From positions 1-6,009 of the forward strand of contig JAEDNJ010000099.1 in assembly GCA_016302525.1 (NCBI GenBank): a stretch of 6,009 nt of DNA, in the 5' to 3' direction. Both the position numbers and the translations under genes were made by a program. The notes below the pieces were generated by a model. That model saw nothing but the letters and a program-made list of their open reading frames with translations, did no database searches and had not been told where the DNA came from. Shown one piece after another: positions 5,844 through 6,009 of this stretch. How positions within the stretch are numbered: the stretch's first letter is position 1; the number at the start of each line of letters is the position of its first letter. The DNA is from Phascolarctobacterium sp. (GTDB lineage: Bacteria; Bacillota; Negativicutes; Acidaminococcales; Acidaminococcaceae).

Positions 5844-5926
5844 TTAGGTCATCATGGGTTGGCGTCTGACTTGAGCACAGTGCTCTCACAGCGGCGGGAC
5901 CGTATGGCTAATTGCCTCTTACCTAA
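5844..5926 (-). promoter_or_regulatory. Cobalamin (B12) riboswitch aptamer core, compact form
   Basis: The minus strand shows the conserved core in order: CGGTCCCGCC running into CCGCTGTGA (ending at 5886), a short hairpin GAGCA/TGCTC (5885-5873), then the B12 box AAGTCAGA (5872-5865) followed by CGCC. TTAGGT (5926-5921) and ACCTAA (5849-5844) can close the element as a 6-bp stem. Its place between a strong promoter and a terminator ahead of cbiD fits feedback control of the operon by cobalamin. The odd point is the 5' half: only 18 nt separate TTAGGT from CGGTCCC, and the usual P3 stem, GGGAA joining segment and GGTG...AATCC (P5/L5) are not there; only a small GGC-AATTA-GCC remains. The identity as a B12 element is well supported; full ligand binding is not assured. 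Confidence 0.85.
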
Positions 5927-5958
5927 CGAAATAAAATCGCTCCCATAATATGTTGTCT

Positions 5959-5987
5959 ATTATAACACAAATAAGAATAAATGCCAA
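5959..5987 (-). promoter_or_regulatory. Sigma-A promoter of the cbi operon
   Basis: On the minus strand TTGGCA (5987-5982, one mismatch to TTGACA) and a perfect TATAAT (5964-5959) are separated by 17 bp. TGT directly before TATAAT supplies an extended -10 (TGn). Transcription should start near 5951-5953, giving a leader of about 318 nt before the cbiD GTG. It is the only strong promoter seen, and the only one the operon seems to need. The remaining bases to 6009 hold no recognisable gene. Confidence 0.88.
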
Positions 5988-6009
5988 TAGTAAAAAGGAA
6001 AATAATCTA

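Overview
This window carries the first seven genes of an anaerobic (early cobalt insertion) cobalamin biosynthesis operon, with its control region. All genes lie on the minus strand, so transcription runs from the right end to the left. Moderate GC, strong AGGAGG-type ribosome binding sites, a consensus sigma-A promoter, a B12-box leader ending in an intrinsic terminator, and the 'GGTCCCGCCGCTGTGA' form of the riboswitch core all suggest a strictly anaerobic Firmicute. The Negativicutes (Veillonella/Selenomonas/Phascolarctobacterium type) fit best. This taxonomic placement is inference from memory, not a database match.

Layout in the direction of transcription: a TTGGCA-N17-TATAAT promoter (5959-5987); a leader of about 318 nt with an atypically compact cobalamin-riboswitch core (about 5844-5926), a second hairpin (5767-5793) and an intrinsic terminator (5688-5718); then cbiD (4501-5634, GTG start), cbiL/cobI (3797-4498), cbiF/cobM (3012-3797), cbiG (1948-3009), a 163-bp gap with a short phased repeat, cbiH/cobJ (1053-1784, start corrected), cbiJ/cobK (292-1056), a spacer of about 100 bp, and the 5' part of cbiE (cut off at base 1). 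Most junctions are 2-nt gaps or 1- to 4-nt overlaps, which implies one co-translated polycistronic message.

Together the enzymes turn cobalt-factor II towards the corrin ring. CbiL methylates C20, CbiH methylates C17 with ring contraction, CbiG opens the lactone and removes the C2 fragment, CbiF methylates C11, CbiD methylates C1, CbiJ reduces the macrocycle, and CbiE (with CbiT, not in view) methylates C5 and C15. cbiD and cbiG, with no oxygen-dependent CobG or CobF, mark the anaerobic branch. The cobaltochelatase (CbiK/CbiX), CbiT, CbiC and CbiA are not in the window.

The biosynthetic genes are ordinary members of known families. The least ordinary features are the leader, whose aptamer seems to lack the usual P3/J3-4/L5 portion and which contains four mutually complementary TTAGGT/ACCTAA segments, and two motif substitutions in CbiL (Gly-Cys-Pro in place of Gly-Asp-Pro, and Ala-Gly-Val in place of Pro-Gly-Val). 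I saw no clearly novel system.
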